Shown piece after piece: positions 1 through 8,822 of a stretch of DNA of 64,000 nt (within the stretch, counting starts at the first letter, position 1; every line of letters starts with the position of its first letter). The notes below the pieces were generated by a model. The model was given only the letters and a program-made list of their open reading frames with translations. It did no database searches and had not been told where the DNA came from. Origin of the DNA: Affinibrenneria salicis (GTDB lineage Bacteria > Pseudomonadota > Gammaproteobacteria > Enterobacterales > Enterobacteriaceae); assembly GCF_008710095.1 (NCBI RefSeq), contig NZ_VYKJ01000002.1:391188-455187 (forward strand), given 5' to 3'. Both the position numbers and the translations under genes were made by a program.

Positions 1-306
1 CAGCGGTTTGCCCTGTTCGGCGGTCAGGATCGCCGCCAGATCGTCCGCATGCTGCGCGATCAGTCGCGACCAGGCCAGCAGCGGCGCCGAACGCTCCTTG
101 CCGGTCAGCTGGCGCCAGGCCGCCTGCGCGACGCGGGCGGCTTCTATCGCCTGCTCTGTCTGCTGCGCGTTAACCAGCGGTACGCTGGCCAGCGCTTCGC
201 CGCTGGCCGGATTGGTGACGGTGAGACGCTCGCCGGTCAGACTGTCCTGCCACTCTCCGTCAATCAGACAGAGCTGGCGTAAGAGTTGTGGATGTGTCAG
301 TTGCAT
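1..306 (-). CDS. gabD: Succinate-semialdehyde dehydrogenase, N-terminal part (runs off the left edge)
   Basis: Only the first 102 codons are in the window and the frame stays open to base 1. The start ATG (complement of 304-306) follows an AAGGAA stretch. The visible residues contain the LIDGEW, TVTNPASGE and VAQAAWRQLTGKERSAPLLAW segments typical of the NAD(P)-binding N-terminus of aldehyde dehydrogenases of the GabD type. The active-site Cys and Glu lie outside the window. It starts 8 bases after the gabT stop, so the two form one operon. GabD oxidises succinate semialdehyde, the product of GabT, to succinate. Family assignment rests on the N-terminus and the neighbour; exact substrate is inferred. 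Confidence 0.85.
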   Translation of the reverse strand, partial: MQLTHPQLLRQLCLIDGEWQDSLTGERLTVTNPASGEALASVPLVNAQQTEQAIEAARVAQAAWRQLTGKERSAPLLAWSRLIAQHADDLAAILTAEQGKPL

Positions 307-314
307 ACGATTCC

Positions 315-1580
315 TTATTGAGCAAGCGCCCGGCCGAGGATCGTCAGCGCCTGCGTAAACTGGGTTTCCGGGATAGTCAGCGGATACAGGAAACGAATCA
401 CGTTGCCGTTCACGCCGCAGGTCAACAATAGCAGACCTTCGCTCAGCGCCTTGTGCTGAATTTTACGGGTGATTTCCGCCGAAGGTTTGCCGGTTTGCGG
501 ATCGTTAAACTCAACCGCCACCATGGAGCCCTGGGCGCGGATATCGGCAATCGCCGGGCAGCTGGCTTTGGCTTTCTGCAGCGTTTCAACCAGCGCGGCG
601 CCCAGGCGCTGCGCGCGCTGGCACAACTGTTCTTCTTCGATGACCGACAGCACGGACAGCGCCGCCGCCACGGCCAGCGGGTTACCCGCGTAAGTGCCGC
701 CCAGACCGCCCGGCGCCGGCGCGTCCATCACCTCGGCGCGGCCGACTACGCCGGAAATCGGGAAGCCGCCGCCCAGGCTTTTCGCCATGGTGATGAGATC
801 GGCTTTATCCTGATAATATTCCATGGCGAACAGCTTACCGGTACGGGCGAAGCCGGTCTGCACTTCATCGGCAATCAGCAGAATGCCGTGTTTGTCGCAC
901 AATTCGCGCAGGGCGCTGATGAATTCCGGCGGCGCCACGTTAAAGCCGCCTTCGCCCTGCACCGGCTCCAGCAGGATCGCAGCGACCTGGTCGGCGGCGA
1001 TATCGGTGCGCATGATGCGTTCGATGCTTTCGATGGACTGTTCCACCGTGATGCCCTGGTGCTCACTCGGATACACCGCATGGAAAATCGAGCCCGGGAA
1101 CGGACCGAAACCGGTGGAGTACGGCGCCACTTTACCGGTCAGCGTCATGGTCAGTAAGGTACGGCCGTGGAAGGCGGCGCTGAATGCGATGACGCCCGGA
1201 CGACGGGTATAGGCGCGGGCGATCTTAACCGCGTTTTCAACGGCTTCGGAACCGGTTGTGAAAAATGTGGTTTTCGCCGGCCCGCTGATCGGCGCCAGCG
1301 CGTTGATGCGCTCGGCCAGTTCGACATAGCTGCCGTAAGGCACTATCTGATAAGCGGTATGAGTAAAGCGTTCCAGCTGTTCGCGCACCGCCGCCATCAC
1401 CTTCGGATGACGGTGACCGGTATTGAGCACGGCAATACCCGCGGCGAAGTCGGTAAACTCGCGACCTTCGATATCCCACAGCGTGGCGTTTTCCGCTTTA
1501 TCGGCATAAAAATCGCACATTACGCCCACTCCGCGCGGAGTGGCTGCCAGACGGCGTTGATTCAGTTCGCTATTGCTCAT
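315..1580 (-). CDS. gabT: 4-aminobutyrate aminotransferase (GabT/PuuE type)
   Basis: A 421-residue class III PLP-dependent aminotransferase that converts GABA and 2-oxoglutarate to succinate semialdehyde and glutamate. Visible landmarks are NTGHRHP, TTGSEAVENAVKIAR, FHGRTLLT, EPVQGEGGF, the LIADEVQTG aspartate region that contacts PLP, MAKSLGGGFP with the PLP lysine, and GGTYAGNP. The chosen start (MSNSELNQ) has GGAG 8 bases upstream; a longer frame to 1637 lacks a ribosome-binding site. From remembered E. coli sequences the N-terminus and overall length resemble PuuE (421 aa) more than GabT (426 aa), so it may also serve putrescine degradation. It leads the gabT-gabD operon, divergent from a MocR-type regulator. 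Confidence 0.93.
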   Translation of the reverse strand: MSNSELNQRRLAATPRGVGVMCDFYADKAENATLWDIEGREFTDFAAGIAVLNTGHRHPKVMAAVREQLERFTHTAYQIVPYGSYVELAERINALAPISGPAKTTFFTTGSEAVENAVKIARAYTRRPGVIAFSAAFHGRTLLTMTLTGKVAPYSTGFGPFPGSIFHAVYPSEHQGITVEQSIESIERIMRTDIAADQVAAILLEPVQGEGGFNVAPPEFISALRELCDKHGILLIADEVQTGFARTGKLFAMEYYQDKADLITMAKSLGGGFPISGVVGRAEVMDAPAPGGLGGTYAGNPLAVAAALSVLSVIEEEQLCQRAQRLGAALVETLQKAKASCPAIADIRAQGSMVAVEFNDPQTGKPSAEITRKIQHKALSEGLLLLTCGVNGNVIRFLYPLTIPETQFTQALTILGRALAQ

Positions 1581-1696
1581 CTTTTCGCTCCAGAAACCGG
1601 TGATAGACACCCTGATTGTTTTACCTGCGTGTTGCAATTTATGTCCTGGTTGGTTCTATAATCCAGAGCCAGTTTTGAATATTTAAGGGATCCACT
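1581..1696. promoter_or_regulatory. Divergent control region between gabT and the MocR-type regulator
   Basis: These 116 bases separate two divergent starts. The leftward gabT ribosome-binding site is at about 1588-1592 and the rightward AAGGGA is at 1685-1690. MocR regulators usually bind direct repeats in such a gap, and a control role is inferred from this layout. I could not define a convincing repeat or promoter by eye. Confidence 0.5.
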
Positions 1697-3193
1697 TTGC
1701 GCTCACTCCTCACCGACCTACTTTTACAGCAGTTGGGCAGCCAGCAGCAGGGCACGCTGAATAAACGGCTGTATGACAGCATCCGGCTGGTTATTCTCGA
1801 CGGAGCCATTACGCCGGGCAGCCGGCTGCCTTCATCGCGCGATCTGGCGCAGGAACTGGCGCTGTCGCGCAATACCGTGCTGGCCGCCTACGAACAGCTG
1901 CTGGCCGAGGGGTATATCGAAACCCGCAGCGGCAGCGGCACCTTCGTCACCCGCCATCTGCCGGACGGAAAAATCATGCGCCCGACGCCGCACGATGAAT
2001 CCGGCCAGCCGCCGGTGGCGCTGTCTCAGGCGCTGTCGCGCCGCGGCGCCCGGCTGTTGGGTTACGCCGGCGCCTCCGCGCGCCAGTGGGGCGCCTTTAT
2101 GCCCGGCATCCCGGATATCGCCAGCTTTCCGCATTCGCTGTGGCGCCGGCTGCAGACCCGGCTGATGCGCCACAGCCGGCCCGAACAACTCACCTATACC
2201 GCCGCAGGCGGCTGCCCGGAGCTGCTGTCCGCGCTGGTGGATTATCTGCGCATCGCCCGTTCGGTCGCCTGCTCGCCGGAACAGATACTGATCACCGAGG
2301 GCACGCACCAGGCCATCGATCTGCTGACCAAAATGTTGTGCGACCCGGGCGACATGGCCTGGATCGAAGATCCCTGCTACTGGGGCATGCGCAACGTGCT
2401 GACCATCAACGGCCTGCGCGTGGAGCCGATTCCGGTTGACGACCAGGGCATGAACCCGCCTGAGCTGGAAAACGGCCGCCCTTCCCCGCGCCTGATTTGC
2501 GTTACCCCCTCGCATCAGTATCCGCTGGGCGCGGTGATGAGTCTGAGCCGGCGCCAGCGCCTGGTGACGCTGGCGCAGCAACACAACTGCTGGATAGTCG
2601 AAGATGACTACGACAGCGAATTTCGCTTCTCCGGCAACCCGATTCCCGCCCTGCAGGGGCTGAGCGCCCAGGCGCCGGTGATTTATATCGGCACCTTCAG
2701 CAAAACGCTCTATCCGGGACTGCGCGTCAGCTACATGGTGCTGCCGCTGAGTCTGGCGCGCGGCCTGCGCAGCGCGCACGCCGAACTGTATCGCGGCGGA
2801 CACTGGCTGACCCAGATGACGCTAAGCCAGTTTATTCGCGACGGCCATTACGCGGCCCACATACGCCGCATGCGGCTGCTGTACGCGCGGCGCCGCATGA
2901 AACTCAGCGCGCTGATTGAACAGCGGCTCGGTCCCGAATACCAGGGCGATAACAGCAACGCCGGGCTGCATATGCTGCTGACGCTGCCCGCCGACGTGGA
3001 CGATGTGCTGTTGAGCGCGAAAATCATGCGGCGCGGCGTGATGGTCAAAGCGCTGTCCAGCTACTACCTGCGCCCGTCCGTGCGGCGCGGCCTGCTGCTG
3101 GGCTATGCCTGCGTGGACGATGAAGAAATGGAGCGCGCCTTTGCGGTGATCGTCGACTGTCTGCGTGAAAGTGGAGCACGCGGCGGTGCATGA
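1697..3193 (+). CDS. MocR-family (GabR/PdxR-like) PLP-dependent transcriptional regulator
   Basis: A 498-residue protein with an N-terminal GntR winged helix (about residues 15-80: GSRLPSSRDLAQELALSRNTV, YIETRSGSGTFV) fused to a type I aminotransferase-like domain. In the latter, GTFSKTLYPGLRVSY carries the PLP-binding lysine, ITEGTHQAIDLL the cofactor loop and VEDDYDSEF the conserved aspartates. The start is TTG at 1697, preceded by AAGGGA. It is transcribed away from gabT-gabD. The best known relative, GabR of Bacillus subtilis, senses GABA plus PLP and activates gabTD; PdxR relatives control vitamin B6 synthesis. The divergent position favours a GabR-like role but the sequence alone does not separate the two. 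Confidence 0.88.
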   Translation: MRSLLTDLLLQQLGSQQQGTLNKRLYDSIRLVILDGAITPGSRLPSSRDLAQELALSRNTVLAAYEQLLAEGYIETRSGSGTFVTRHLPDGKIMRPTPHDESGQPPVALSQALSRRGARLLGYAGASARQWGAFMPGIPDIASFPHSLWRRLQTRLMRHSRPEQLTYTAAGGCPELLSALVDYLRIARSVACSPEQILITEGTHQAIDLLTKMLCDPGDMAWIEDPCYWGMRNVLTINGLRVEPIPVDDQGMNPPELENGRPSPRLICVTPSHQYPLGAVMSLSRRQRLVTLAQQHNCWIVEDDYDSEFRFSGNPIPALQGLSAQAPVIYIGTFSKTLYPGLRVSYMVLPLSLARGLRSAHAELYRGGHWLTQMTLSQFIRDGHYAAHIRRMRLLYARRRMKLSALIEQRLGPEYQGDNSNAGLHMLLTLPADVDDVLLSAKIMRRGVMVKALSSYYLRPSVRRGLLLGYACVDDEEMERAFAVIVDCLRESGARGGA

Positions 3194-3348
3194 GGCCCTA
3201 TCATGGTGCCTCACCCTCTCCGGCCGCACCAAAATAAAGCAATGCGGCCAGCGTTGTTTCGCCCTGTCCCGACGCCTCACTCGGTTAAGTTGTCTGGCAT
3301 ATTTTTTGCTACAGCAGACCCATACCGTGGCAACAAGAGAAGAGCTCC

Positions 3349-4443
3349 ATGAGAAATTACGTCAGTTTCAGAAACATCCAGAAAACCTATGATGGCGACC
3401 GACTGGTGGTCAAAAATCTCAATCTGGATATCCAGGAAGGTGAGTTTCTGACCCTGCTCGGGCCTTCAGGTTCTGGTAAAACCACCAGCCTGATGATGCT
3501 GGCCGGCTTTGAAACGCCCACCCAGGGCGAAATCCTGCTGCGCGACGCGCCTCTGCATAATTTGCCGCCCCATCAGCGCGATATCGGCATGGTATTCCAG
3601 AACTACGCGCTGTTCCCGCATATGACGGTTGAGCAGAATCTGGCCTTCCCGCTGTCCATTCGCCGTCTCAATCGGGCCGACATTAAAGAGAAAGTGGATC
3701 GCGTCCTGGATCGCGTCAAATTGACCAGCCTGGCCGACCGCTATCCGGCGCAGATGTCCGGCGGTCAGCAACAGCGCGTGGCGCTGGCGCGGGCGCTGGT
3801 GTTCGAACCGCGTCTGGTGCTGATGGATGAACCGCTGGGCGCGCTGGACAAACAGCTGCGTGAGCATATGCAACTGGAAATTAAAGAGCTGCACCAGTCG
3901 CTGGAGCTGACCGTGGTCTATGTGACCCACGATCAGAGCGAAGCCATGACCATGTCGGACCGGGTGGCGGTATTCAACGACGGCATTATTCAGCAGATGG
4001 ACCGGCCGAACGATATCTACGAACGGCCGAAAAACGCGTTTGTCGCCCAGTTTATCGGCGAGAACAATACGCTGCTCGCCACCCAGGACGGCGCGGAAGG
4101 CGATTTTTACCGTGCGACGCTCGACGACGGTACGCTGCTGCACGCGTTGAAAGTGCGCCCCAGCTCGCCGGGTAGAAAGATCACCCTGTGCATCAGGCCG
4201 GAGCGCGTGCGGGTCAATGCCCCGGCGGTGGACGGCGAAACCCAGCAGGTCAAGGCGCGCATCCAGCAGTTTATCTATCTCGGCGATCACGTTCGCATGA
4301 TGACCGAAGTCGCCGGCCAGCCGGCCTTTATGGTTAAACTGCCCGCCAGCGAAATCCAGCCGCAGTGGCAGCCGGGCAGCGAGGTCACGCTCTCATGGCA
4401 GCGCGAGCATCTGCGCGCGCTCGACGTGGTAACCACGCACTAA
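3349..4443 (+). CDS. ABC transporter ATP-binding protein, spermidine/putrescine (PotA-like) type
   Basis: A 364-residue ATPase with Walker A GPSGSGKTT (about 38-46), the Q-loop VFQNYALFPH, signature MSGGQQQRVALARAL, Walker B LVLMDEPLGALD and the switch histidine in YVTHDQSEA. Residues from about 240 form a TOBE-type regulatory domain (CIRPERVRV, FIYLGDHVRMM). This is the CUT1/PotA architecture used for polyamine, iron and sugar import. No permease or binding-protein gene follows; the next gene is an unrelated acyltransferase 311 bases on. It is therefore an orphan, perhaps serving permeases encoded elsewhere. Its position beside GABA catabolism suggests a putrescine or GABA link, which is inference. 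Confidence 0.85.
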   Translation: MRNYVSFRNIQKTYDGDRLVVKNLNLDIQEGEFLTLLGPSGSGKTTSLMMLAGFETPTQGEILLRDAPLHNLPPHQRDIGMVFQNYALFPHMTVEQNLAFPLSIRRLNRADIKEKVDRVLDRVKLTSLADRYPAQMSGGQQQRVALARALVFEPRLVLMDEPLGALDKQLREHMQLEIKELHQSLELTVVYVTHDQSEAMTMSDRVAVFNDGIIQQMDRPNDIYERPKNAFVAQFIGENNTLLATQDGAEGDFYRATLDDGTLLHALKVRPSSPGRKITLCIRPERVRVNAPAVDGETQQVKARIQQFIYLGDHVRMMTEVAGQPAFMVKLPASEIQPQWQPGSEVTLSWQREHLRALDVVTTH

Positions 4444-4754
4444 GTCATTACCATACCGGCGGTGTCCGCGCCGCCGGTCGCGCGCTCGTCCCCTCATCCG
4501 CGACCTTGTCGCCATTCCCTCGCGCCGAACGCCTTTGAATCGCGTTTCCTCTTTATTATCAGCCGACGTTGCGCGTTCCGCCGGCGTCTCAGTGCCCGCC
4601 TGCCCATACCGATCCACCCGCAAGATGAACCGATCTTAAACAAGAGTGTAACTTGTCACACTTTACGCCATAGTCCTGGTTCGCCGGACGTGAATCTCGT
4701 CTAGAATAACGCGTTAACGATTGTTATTCCGGCTGAAAGCGACTGAGGATATAG
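4444..4754. other. Intergenic region before the acyltransferase gene
   Basis: No credible coding frame. A possible -10 (TAGAAT, about 4700-4705) sits 50 bases before the acyltransferase start, and GAGGA lies just before its ATG. I see no remnant of the permease genes that would be expected after the ABC ATPase. Confidence 0.4.
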
Positions 4755-6023
4755 ATGAAAAAAACGACTACGGAGCGATTTATCGGACTGGAATGGCTGC
4801 GTTTCCTGCTCGGCTGTTACGTGATGATATATCACACCTTCCACGTTTACCCTCAGCGCAACGCCATCCCCTTTTTGAACGAACTGACCAGCATGGGATT
4901 TTTCGCCACCAGCACCTTCTTTGTGCTGTCCGGTTTCCTGCTGGCGCATGTCTACATCCGCGATGGACGGCTGCGCGAACCCGCCCGTCGCTTCTGGGCC
5001 AAACGCCTGTTCAACCTTTATCCGATCCATATCGTCGCCCTGCTGGCGTCCATCGGCGTGGTGTCGTTGATGCAGTGGCTGGCGGTGCCGCCGGAAGGCC
5101 AGGTGGCCAGCGCGCGCTTCGTTATCTACGATACCAACGAGCCGAATGTCGATCCGGCCACGCTGCGCCACTATATGACCAACGCGCAGCTGTGGTTCAA
5201 CGGCGTGCTGCAGTTGCTTATGCTGCAGGCCTGGAATCCCTACTTTCTGACCTTTAACGCGCCGCTGTGGTCGCTCTCCACCCTGTTTTTTTTCTATCTG
5301 CTGTTTCCGCTGCTGGCGCCGCGCCTGCTGAACAGTCGTCACCCATGGATGTGGATGCTGATCCTGTGCGCGATCTACCTGCTGCCGCCAGTATGGGTGA
5401 TCTGGCAGCAGCAGTTCGGCATGCCGTTCACCGGGTTGTTGCAACGTAACCCTTTACTGCGGCTGCCAGAGTTTCTGGGCGGCATCGTCGGCTACAGTCT
5501 GTTTCGTCAGCGTAAGCAGTTGCGCCGTGAACCGCTTAGCCGGGGACAAACCTACGCGCTGGCGGCGTTTATCCTCATCTGCTTCGTGGTCGCCACCTAT
5601 CTGTTCACCCGCGGCGCGGCGTTCTGGTACTTTCTGCTGCATAACGGTCTGCTGCTGCCCGCGCAGGTGGGGCTGGTTTGTCTGTGCGCGCTGGCGCGCG
5701 ATCCCGACAGCGAGCGGCTGCGCCACTGGTCGCCGCGCCTGGGGGCCGCATCGCTGTCGATCTTCGCGCTTCACGTTCCGCTGTTCAATCTGTTCCGCAC
5801 GCTGGAGCAGTTGCTGCGCGGCGATCCGCTCGCCTGCTTCAGCGACTGGGGGCGCTGCGTAGCGGCGGCCGGCCAGGTGCAATTGTCGTTTGCCGGCTAT
5901 CTGACGTTTCTGGCGGCAACCATTATTATTTGCCTGCTGTTCCAGGAACAGGTGGTCGCCCGCATTCGTCAGCGCCTGACGGCGCGCTTTCTGAGCCCCG
6001 CGCCGGCCGACCACGCCAGCTAA
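4755..6023 (+). CDS. Acyltransferase family 3 (OafA/YrhL-like) integral membrane protein
   Basis: A 422-residue polytopic inner-membrane protein. The N-terminus has the family's diagnostic pattern: an arginine in LEWLRFLLG followed by a histidine in VMIYHTFH, then FFVLSGFLLAHVY. About ten hydrophobic segments follow, ending in a short basic cytoplasmic tail. AT3 proteins move acyl groups (often acetyl) from a cytoplasmic donor to extracytoplasmic glycans such as O-antigen, exopolysaccharide or peptidoglycan. There is no SGNH domain. No glycan-synthesis genes are adjacent, so the acceptor is unknown. ATG 4755 is preceded by GAGGATATAG. Confidence 0.85.
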   Translation: MKKTTTERFIGLEWLRFLLGCYVMIYHTFHVYPQRNAIPFLNELTSMGFFATSTFFVLSGFLLAHVYIRDGRLREPARRFWAKRLFNLYPIHIVALLASIGVVSLMQWLAVPPEGQVASARFVIYDTNEPNVDPATLRHYMTNAQLWFNGVLQLLMLQAWNPYFLTFNAPLWSLSTLFFFYLLFPLLAPRLLNSRHPWMWMLILCAIYLLPPVWVIWQQQFGMPFTGLLQRNPLLRLPEFLGGIVGYSLFRQRKQLRREPLSRGQTYALAAFILICFVVATYLFTRGAAFWYFLLHNGLLLPAQVGLVCLCALARDPDSERLRHWSPRLGAASLSIFALHVPLFNLFRTLEQLLRGDPLACFSDWGRCVAAAGQVQLSFAGYLTFLAATIIICLLFQEQVVARIRQRLTARFLSPAPADHAS

Positions 6024-6274
6024 ACGCGTCGTTGACGGAACACCGCCGGCGCCGTTGCGCGCCGGTGTTATAGCTGTTTCTCATCAATGGCATAATTGAT
6101 AACAATTTACAGTCTAATCAGTCGCCGTTTATCACTAGAGCAATGCGGCAATTCCTGCTAATGTTCCCCATTCCGGATTATTACTCCGGTTACTTTTCAG
6201 CGGCTCAGCGTTGTTACAACGTGTATGAAAAACTGTCATTTCGGGTTTATCTGACAAACTGACTATCTGGCAAA
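6024..6274. other. Intergenic region before the DUF481 gene
   Basis: No coding frame. The stretch is more AT-rich than its surroundings (about 6080-6270) and probably carries the promoter of the DUF481 gene. I could not assign a convincing -35/-10 pair. Confidence 0.35.
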
Positions 6275-7306
6275 ATGAGACTATCCAAACAAGCATTATC
6301 CTCACTGAGTATCGTCATCACCCTCGGTTGCCTCAGTGCTGTTCCGGCCCAGGCCGATACCATCTGGCTGACCAATGGCGACCAGCTCACCGGCAAAATC
6401 ACCCTGCTTGACGGCGGTAAGCTGTTTATCGATACCGACTATGCCGGCAGCGTATCGGTCGCCTGGGACAAGGTGAAAACCTTTGAGGCGCAAAACGGGC
6501 TGATTATCCAGGGCGAACGCTATCACGATGGCGTGCTGTACCCATCGATTAAGGCCGGCGACAACCGCCATATTCTGGTAAAACAGACCGGAGGCGACGA
6601 GCAGACGCTGCCGCTCAGCAATATCACCACCCTCGTCGCGCCGAAACCGCTGGTTCTGGATTTCGCCTGGAAAGGGAATATTGACGCCGGTCTGTCGCAT
6701 AAGAAGAGCTCCACCACCACCGATAACTATGACGTTACGCTGAGCACCTCGGCCAGACACGGCACCTGGCGCCATAATGTCGACGCCAGCTACCACAAGG
6801 CCGAAGAAGATAAGGTCGAGAGCACTAAGAAAATTGGCGGCGAATACGCGCTGGATAAGTTTGTTGATGAACACTTCTTCCTGCAGGGACGTTACCAATA
6901 CAAGCGCGACTGGCTGGAAAACATTAAGATTAACCGCAGCCTCGGTTTCGGTCCCGGTTACCAGTTCTGGGATAACGATCTGGGCGCGTTCTCGCTGACG
7001 GCGCTGATTAACTCGCAGACCTTCGTCTACCAGGACGACGGGCGCGACGATTTCTACTCCGGCACGCTGAAATGGTCATGGAACCGCTACCTGTACAGTA
7101 AAACCATCGAGGCCTTCACCAGCGGCGAAATCGGCCGCTCGTTCGATGCCACGACCGAGATGGATTTAAGCGCCGATATGGGACTGCGCTTTAAGCTGAC
7201 CGACTGGTCCTCCATGAGCATGAAAGTAACCCGCACCCGCACGCTGAGCGCGCAGGGCAACACCAACGACACGCTCTACACCATGGGCGTCGGCGTCGGC
7301 TGGTAA
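6275..7306 (+). CDS. DUF481 family outer-membrane protein (YdiY-related)
   Basis: A 343-residue exported protein. Residues 1-27 are a signal peptide (hydrophobic core LSIVITLGCLSAVPAQA, cleavage after AQA). An N-terminal segment TIWLTNGDQLTGKITLLDGG forms a small beta domain. From about residue 125 there are alternating amphipathic strands (YDVTLSTSARHGTWRHNVDASYHKAEED, FFLQGRYQYKRDWLENI) ending in an aromatic-rich strand with a terminal Trp, as in outer-membrane beta-barrels. DUF481 includes E. coli YdiY, described as acid-inducible; this one is about 90 residues longer, so I do not use that symbol. Function unknown. A strong terminator follows directly. Confidence 0.85.
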   Translation: MRLSKQALSSLSIVITLGCLSAVPAQADTIWLTNGDQLTGKITLLDGGKLFIDTDYAGSVSVAWDKVKTFEAQNGLIIQGERYHDGVLYPSIKAGDNRHILVKQTGGDEQTLPLSNITTLVAPKPLVLDFAWKGNIDAGLSHKKSSTTTDNYDVTLSTSARHGTWRHNVDASYHKAEEDKVESTKKIGGEYALDKFVDEHFFLQGRYQYKRDWLENIKINRSLGFGPGYQFWDNDLGAFSLTALINSQTFVYQDDGRDDFYSGTLKWSWNRYLYSKTIEAFTSGEIGRSFDATTEMDLSADMGLRFKLTDWSSMSMKVTRTRTLSAQGNTNDTLYTMGVGVGW

Positions 7307-7325
7307 GCCGACCGGGCACATCTGA

Positions 7326-7358
7326 AGCCATGGCCGCTCCGGCGCCGTGGCTTTTTTT
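7326..7358 (+). terminator. Rho-independent terminator after the DUF481 gene
   Basis: AGCCATGGC (7326-7334) pairs with GCCGTGGCT (7344-7352), one G-U pair, followed by seven T. It closes the DUF481 transcript before the oppositely directed chaC. Confidence 0.85.
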
Positions 7359-7387
7359 ACGCCTCTCTGCGCTGATGCCGCGCCGCC

Positions 7388-8065
7388 TCACTCCCCGGGG
7401 GCCGCGTCGCGCTGCTGCAACAAACGCACCTGACGCGCCAGCTCATACAGTTCTTCGTCGCTCATACCGTAATTTTTCAACTCCTGTTCCAGCGAAAACA
7501 GATACTGGGCATTGGTGCCCAACGGCCCGCTGGCGCAGGCGATCAACGGCGCGATGTGCTGGATGCAGGTATCCTTTTCCACCAGCGGATGCGCCGGCTC
7601 GGTGACGAAAGCCAGCGCAGTGACAGTGTCACCGCCATGTAAATCCAGACTGCACCACTGCGGCCGATAGCAGCCGGTGACCATTTCGCGCTTCCATAGC
7701 AGCTCAAGCTCTTCGCGCATCGTCGCTTCCGGCAGGCGGAACGCCAGCCCCGTGGTGTTGCCGCCTGGCTCCAGCGCCAGCATCCGGCCCGGGTGCGTGG
7801 CGGTGCCGCGGCCGGAGGTCAGGCGCAAACAAAACGTCCGGTGCCAGCCATTCAGCGTGGCAAGACAAATTTCGTCGGCGTCAAACACCGGATTCCACAT
7901 CAGCGAACCGTAACCAAACACCCAGACCGGGCAGTTATCCGGCCGTTCAGCCAGGGTATGGTTTAATGACGCCTGCCGCTGCTGCGGCGTTAATAACAGT
8001 CTTTCCTCAATAATACCGAAAGATGTTCTGCAATCTGCTTTCTGCAAAAATTCACGTGTTAACAC
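7388..8065 (-). CDS. chaC: Glutathione-specific gamma-glutamylcyclotransferase ChaC
   Basis: A 225-residue cytosolic enzyme that splits glutathione into 5-oxoproline and Cys-Gly. Landmarks: VFGYGSLMWNP (substrate-binding loop, about 47-57), GWHRTFCLRL, SGRGTATHPGRMLAL, LWKREMVTGCY, and GPLGTNAQYLFSLEQEL. The start is GTG (complement of 8063-8065), giving MLTREFLQKADC, which matches the E. coli N-terminus MITRDFL; GGGGA lies about 9 bases upstream. The longer TTG start at 8074 has no spacing for a ribosome-binding site. It is divergent from chaA; chaB, which sits between chaA and chaC in E. coli, is absent here. Confidence 0.93.
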   Translation of the reverse strand: MLTREFLQKADCRTSFGIIEERLLLTPQQRQASLNHTLAERPDNCPVWVFGYGSLMWNPVFDADEICLATLNGWHRTFCLRLTSGRGTATHPGRMLALEPGGNTTGLAFRLPEATMREELELLWKREMVTGCYRPQWCSLDLHGGDTVTALAFVTEPAHPLVEKDTCIQHIAPLIACASGPLGTNAQYLFSLEQELKNYGMSDEELYELARQVRLLQQRDAAPGE

Positions 8066-8420
8066 AACCGACAATCCCCGCTACGTACTACCTGATCCCT
8101 TTAATAACTGCTCTCCTGACCAGACGCGATGCTGGTTAATATTGCGGCAGTAACCACATGAGATTATTCATTTCCGCCGCCGCAATCAAGGTCGATAGCG
8201 GTCACAAAAAGTAAAAAAGTACATTTTAGGACACTTATGGGGAAATTGTATGCCGTGTCGATCCGCGCCCGACGGCGACAGGCCAATTTATCAAACTGGC
8301 GGGCATCATCGTCTGGTTTCGGCGCGGCGCCGTTATGCGCGCAACGGGAAAAGGAGGTGACGTAAATCCGCCTTATGCTGCGCTATACTCGCGAAGTGAG
8401 TTAAACAAAGAGAATTTTTA

Positions 8421-8465
8421 GCGGATAATGTCGCGGCACGCCAGATAACGCTGAGAGTTATCCGC
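8421..8465. repeat. Two mutually exclusive inverted repeats in the chaC-chaA gap
   Basis: GCGGATAA (8421-8428) is the exact inverted complement of TTATCCGC (8458-8465), and inside it GATAAC (8444-8449) pairs with GTTATC (8457-8462). Both pairings use the same right arm, so they exclude each other. Eight A follow. Function unknown; the arrangement resembles an RNA switch or a pair of operator arms. Confidence 0.5.
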
Positions 8466-8659
8466 AAAAAAAACCTTATAGCTCATCATGAAATGGTCAT
8501 ATATTAAGAATATTGCCATCATTTTGCGTTATTTAGCGGTAAGCGGTAAAAATAAGTAAATTATCCGCATTCCCCGCCATGAATCTGTTAATCTGTAATT
8601 CTTTTTTACGTCATGGTAACGCTTCAGCAACCAGCGTGAAATATCTCGGGTGACATGCG

Positions 8660-8770
8660 CTTAGCATCTATGCTTAATCACTGAGTCCGACGATCCGCAG
8701 TCTATTCCAGGATGCGGAACCCGAAGTAATTCGCGTTGCGGTAAGGCAACAGAATCGCCTGGCGCGATGA
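8660..8770 (+). promoter_or_regulatory. Hairpin-rich candidate 5' leader of chaA
   Basis: Four successive perfect short stems precede the chaA ribosome-binding site: AGCAT/ATGCT (8663-8674), TCCGCA/TGCGGA (8694-8699 with 8713-8718), GTTGC/GCAAC (8735-8739 with 8746-8750) and ATCGC/GCGAT (8754-8758 with 8764-8768). The rest of the 757-base gap has no gene. A cation exchanger behind such a leader suggests ion- or pH-responsive control, but I match no known riboswitch class. Confidence 0.4.
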
Positions 8771-8822
8771 AGGGGATATTACCATAACGTACTTTTCCTC
8801 AATGGATAAGGAGAGCCCTGTC

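Noticed and set aside
315..1637. Longer gabT start at 1637
   Set aside because: The 19 extra residues are outside the family N-terminus and span the ribosome-binding site of the start at 1580.
8377..8406. A 9-codon peptide (MLRYTREVS) after AAGGAGG in the chaC-chaA gap, considered as a leader peptide
   Set aside because: The AAGGAGG is too far (about 17 bases) from the ATG, and the codons show no run of a regulatory amino acid.
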